Assembly (NCBI GenBank): GCA_025936205.1
Contig: JAICTU010000223.1
Location: forward strand, 1 to 14,321
Reading direction: 5' to 3'
Length of the DNA: 14,321 nt
From: Polyangiaceae bacterium
GTDB taxonomy: Bacteria; Myxococcota; Polyangia; Polyangiales; Polyangiaceae
Below are positions 14,276 through 14,321 of the stretch, in pieces (position 1 is the stretch's first letter; every line of letters begins with the position of its first letter). The notes beneath the pieces were generated by a model, which saw nothing but the letters and a program-made list of their open reading frames with translations, was not told the DNA's origin and did not search any database. Both the position numbers and the translations under genes were made by a program.

Positions 14276-14321
14276 CTCGCGCGACCCCTGCTGACGTGGC
14301 GAGAGCTGCGAGCAGCAACTA
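14272..14321 (+). CDS. Start of a further gene, possibly a LacI-family regulator (3' partial)
   Basis: A GTG at 14272 overlaps the ROK stop (GTGA) and opens a frame that reaches the window end without a stop: VTRATPADVARAASSN, 16 codons. The run TPADVARAA resembles the DNA-binding start of LacI regulators (T-x-x-DVAxxA), though the next residues (SSN) do not follow the usual GVS. The same GTGA overlap occurs at other junctions here and supports a real start. The identity is a guess from nine residues; a coupled transport or sugar gene is equally possible. Confidence 0.35.
   Translation, partial: MTRATPADVARAASSN

Noticed and set aside
1..14321. tRNA, rRNA, CRISPR arrays, insertion sequences, toxin-antitoxin or phage genes
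   Set aside because: None was recognised on either strand; the window is covered by ordinary chromosomal genes with short gaps.

Overview
The window comes from a GC-rich bacterial chromosome. Gene order, codon use and the mix of families (flagellar operon, hybrid histidine kinase, DUF4336 protein, ROK, LysR and FucI-like proteins) would fit a flagellated Myxococcota or other deltaproteobacterial-type organism. That assignment is an inference from style and was not tested.

Bases 1-7923 hold a flagellar operon, all on the + strand: flgD (5' end cut by the window), flgE, fliL, fliM, fliN, fliO, fliP, fliQ, fliR, flhB. It supplies the hook cap and hook (FlgD, FlgE), the stator-associated protein FliL, the C-ring switch (FliM, FliN), and the membrane part of the flagellar type III export gate (FliO, FliP, FliQ, FliR) with its substrate-specificity switch FlhB. 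Genes are tightly packed, and several junctions are 4-base GTGA stop/start overlaps. Two GC-rich hairpins sit in the only larger gaps, after flgE and after fliL. Several proteins are unusual. FliM lacks both the N-terminal CheY-P-binding peptide and the GGxG motif. FliO carries a tail of about 185 residues, and FlhB a basic Pro/Gly/Arg tail. flhA, which often follows flhB, is not here.

Bases 7924-8150 are non-coding and lead into a soluble REC-HisKA-HATPase-REC hybrid histidine kinase (8151-9719). Its stop lies 4 bp from the stop of a convergent DUF4336 (metallo-beta-lactamase-like) gene on the - strand (9724-10422). Upstream of that, also on the - strand, are a LysR-type regulator (10527-11411) and a FucI/AraA-like sugar isomerase (11430-12977).

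The isomerase is divergent from a ROK-family repressor (13049-14275). The 71-bp gap between them contains a perfect 7-3-7 inverted repeat, a strong candidate operator. A further reading frame begins at 14272, overlapping the ROK stop, and its first residues resemble the DNA-binding start of a LacI-family regulator. The right end therefore looks like a locally regulated sugar-catabolism module next to the flagellar operon. No RNA genes, insertion sequences, CRISPR arrays or phage genes were seen.
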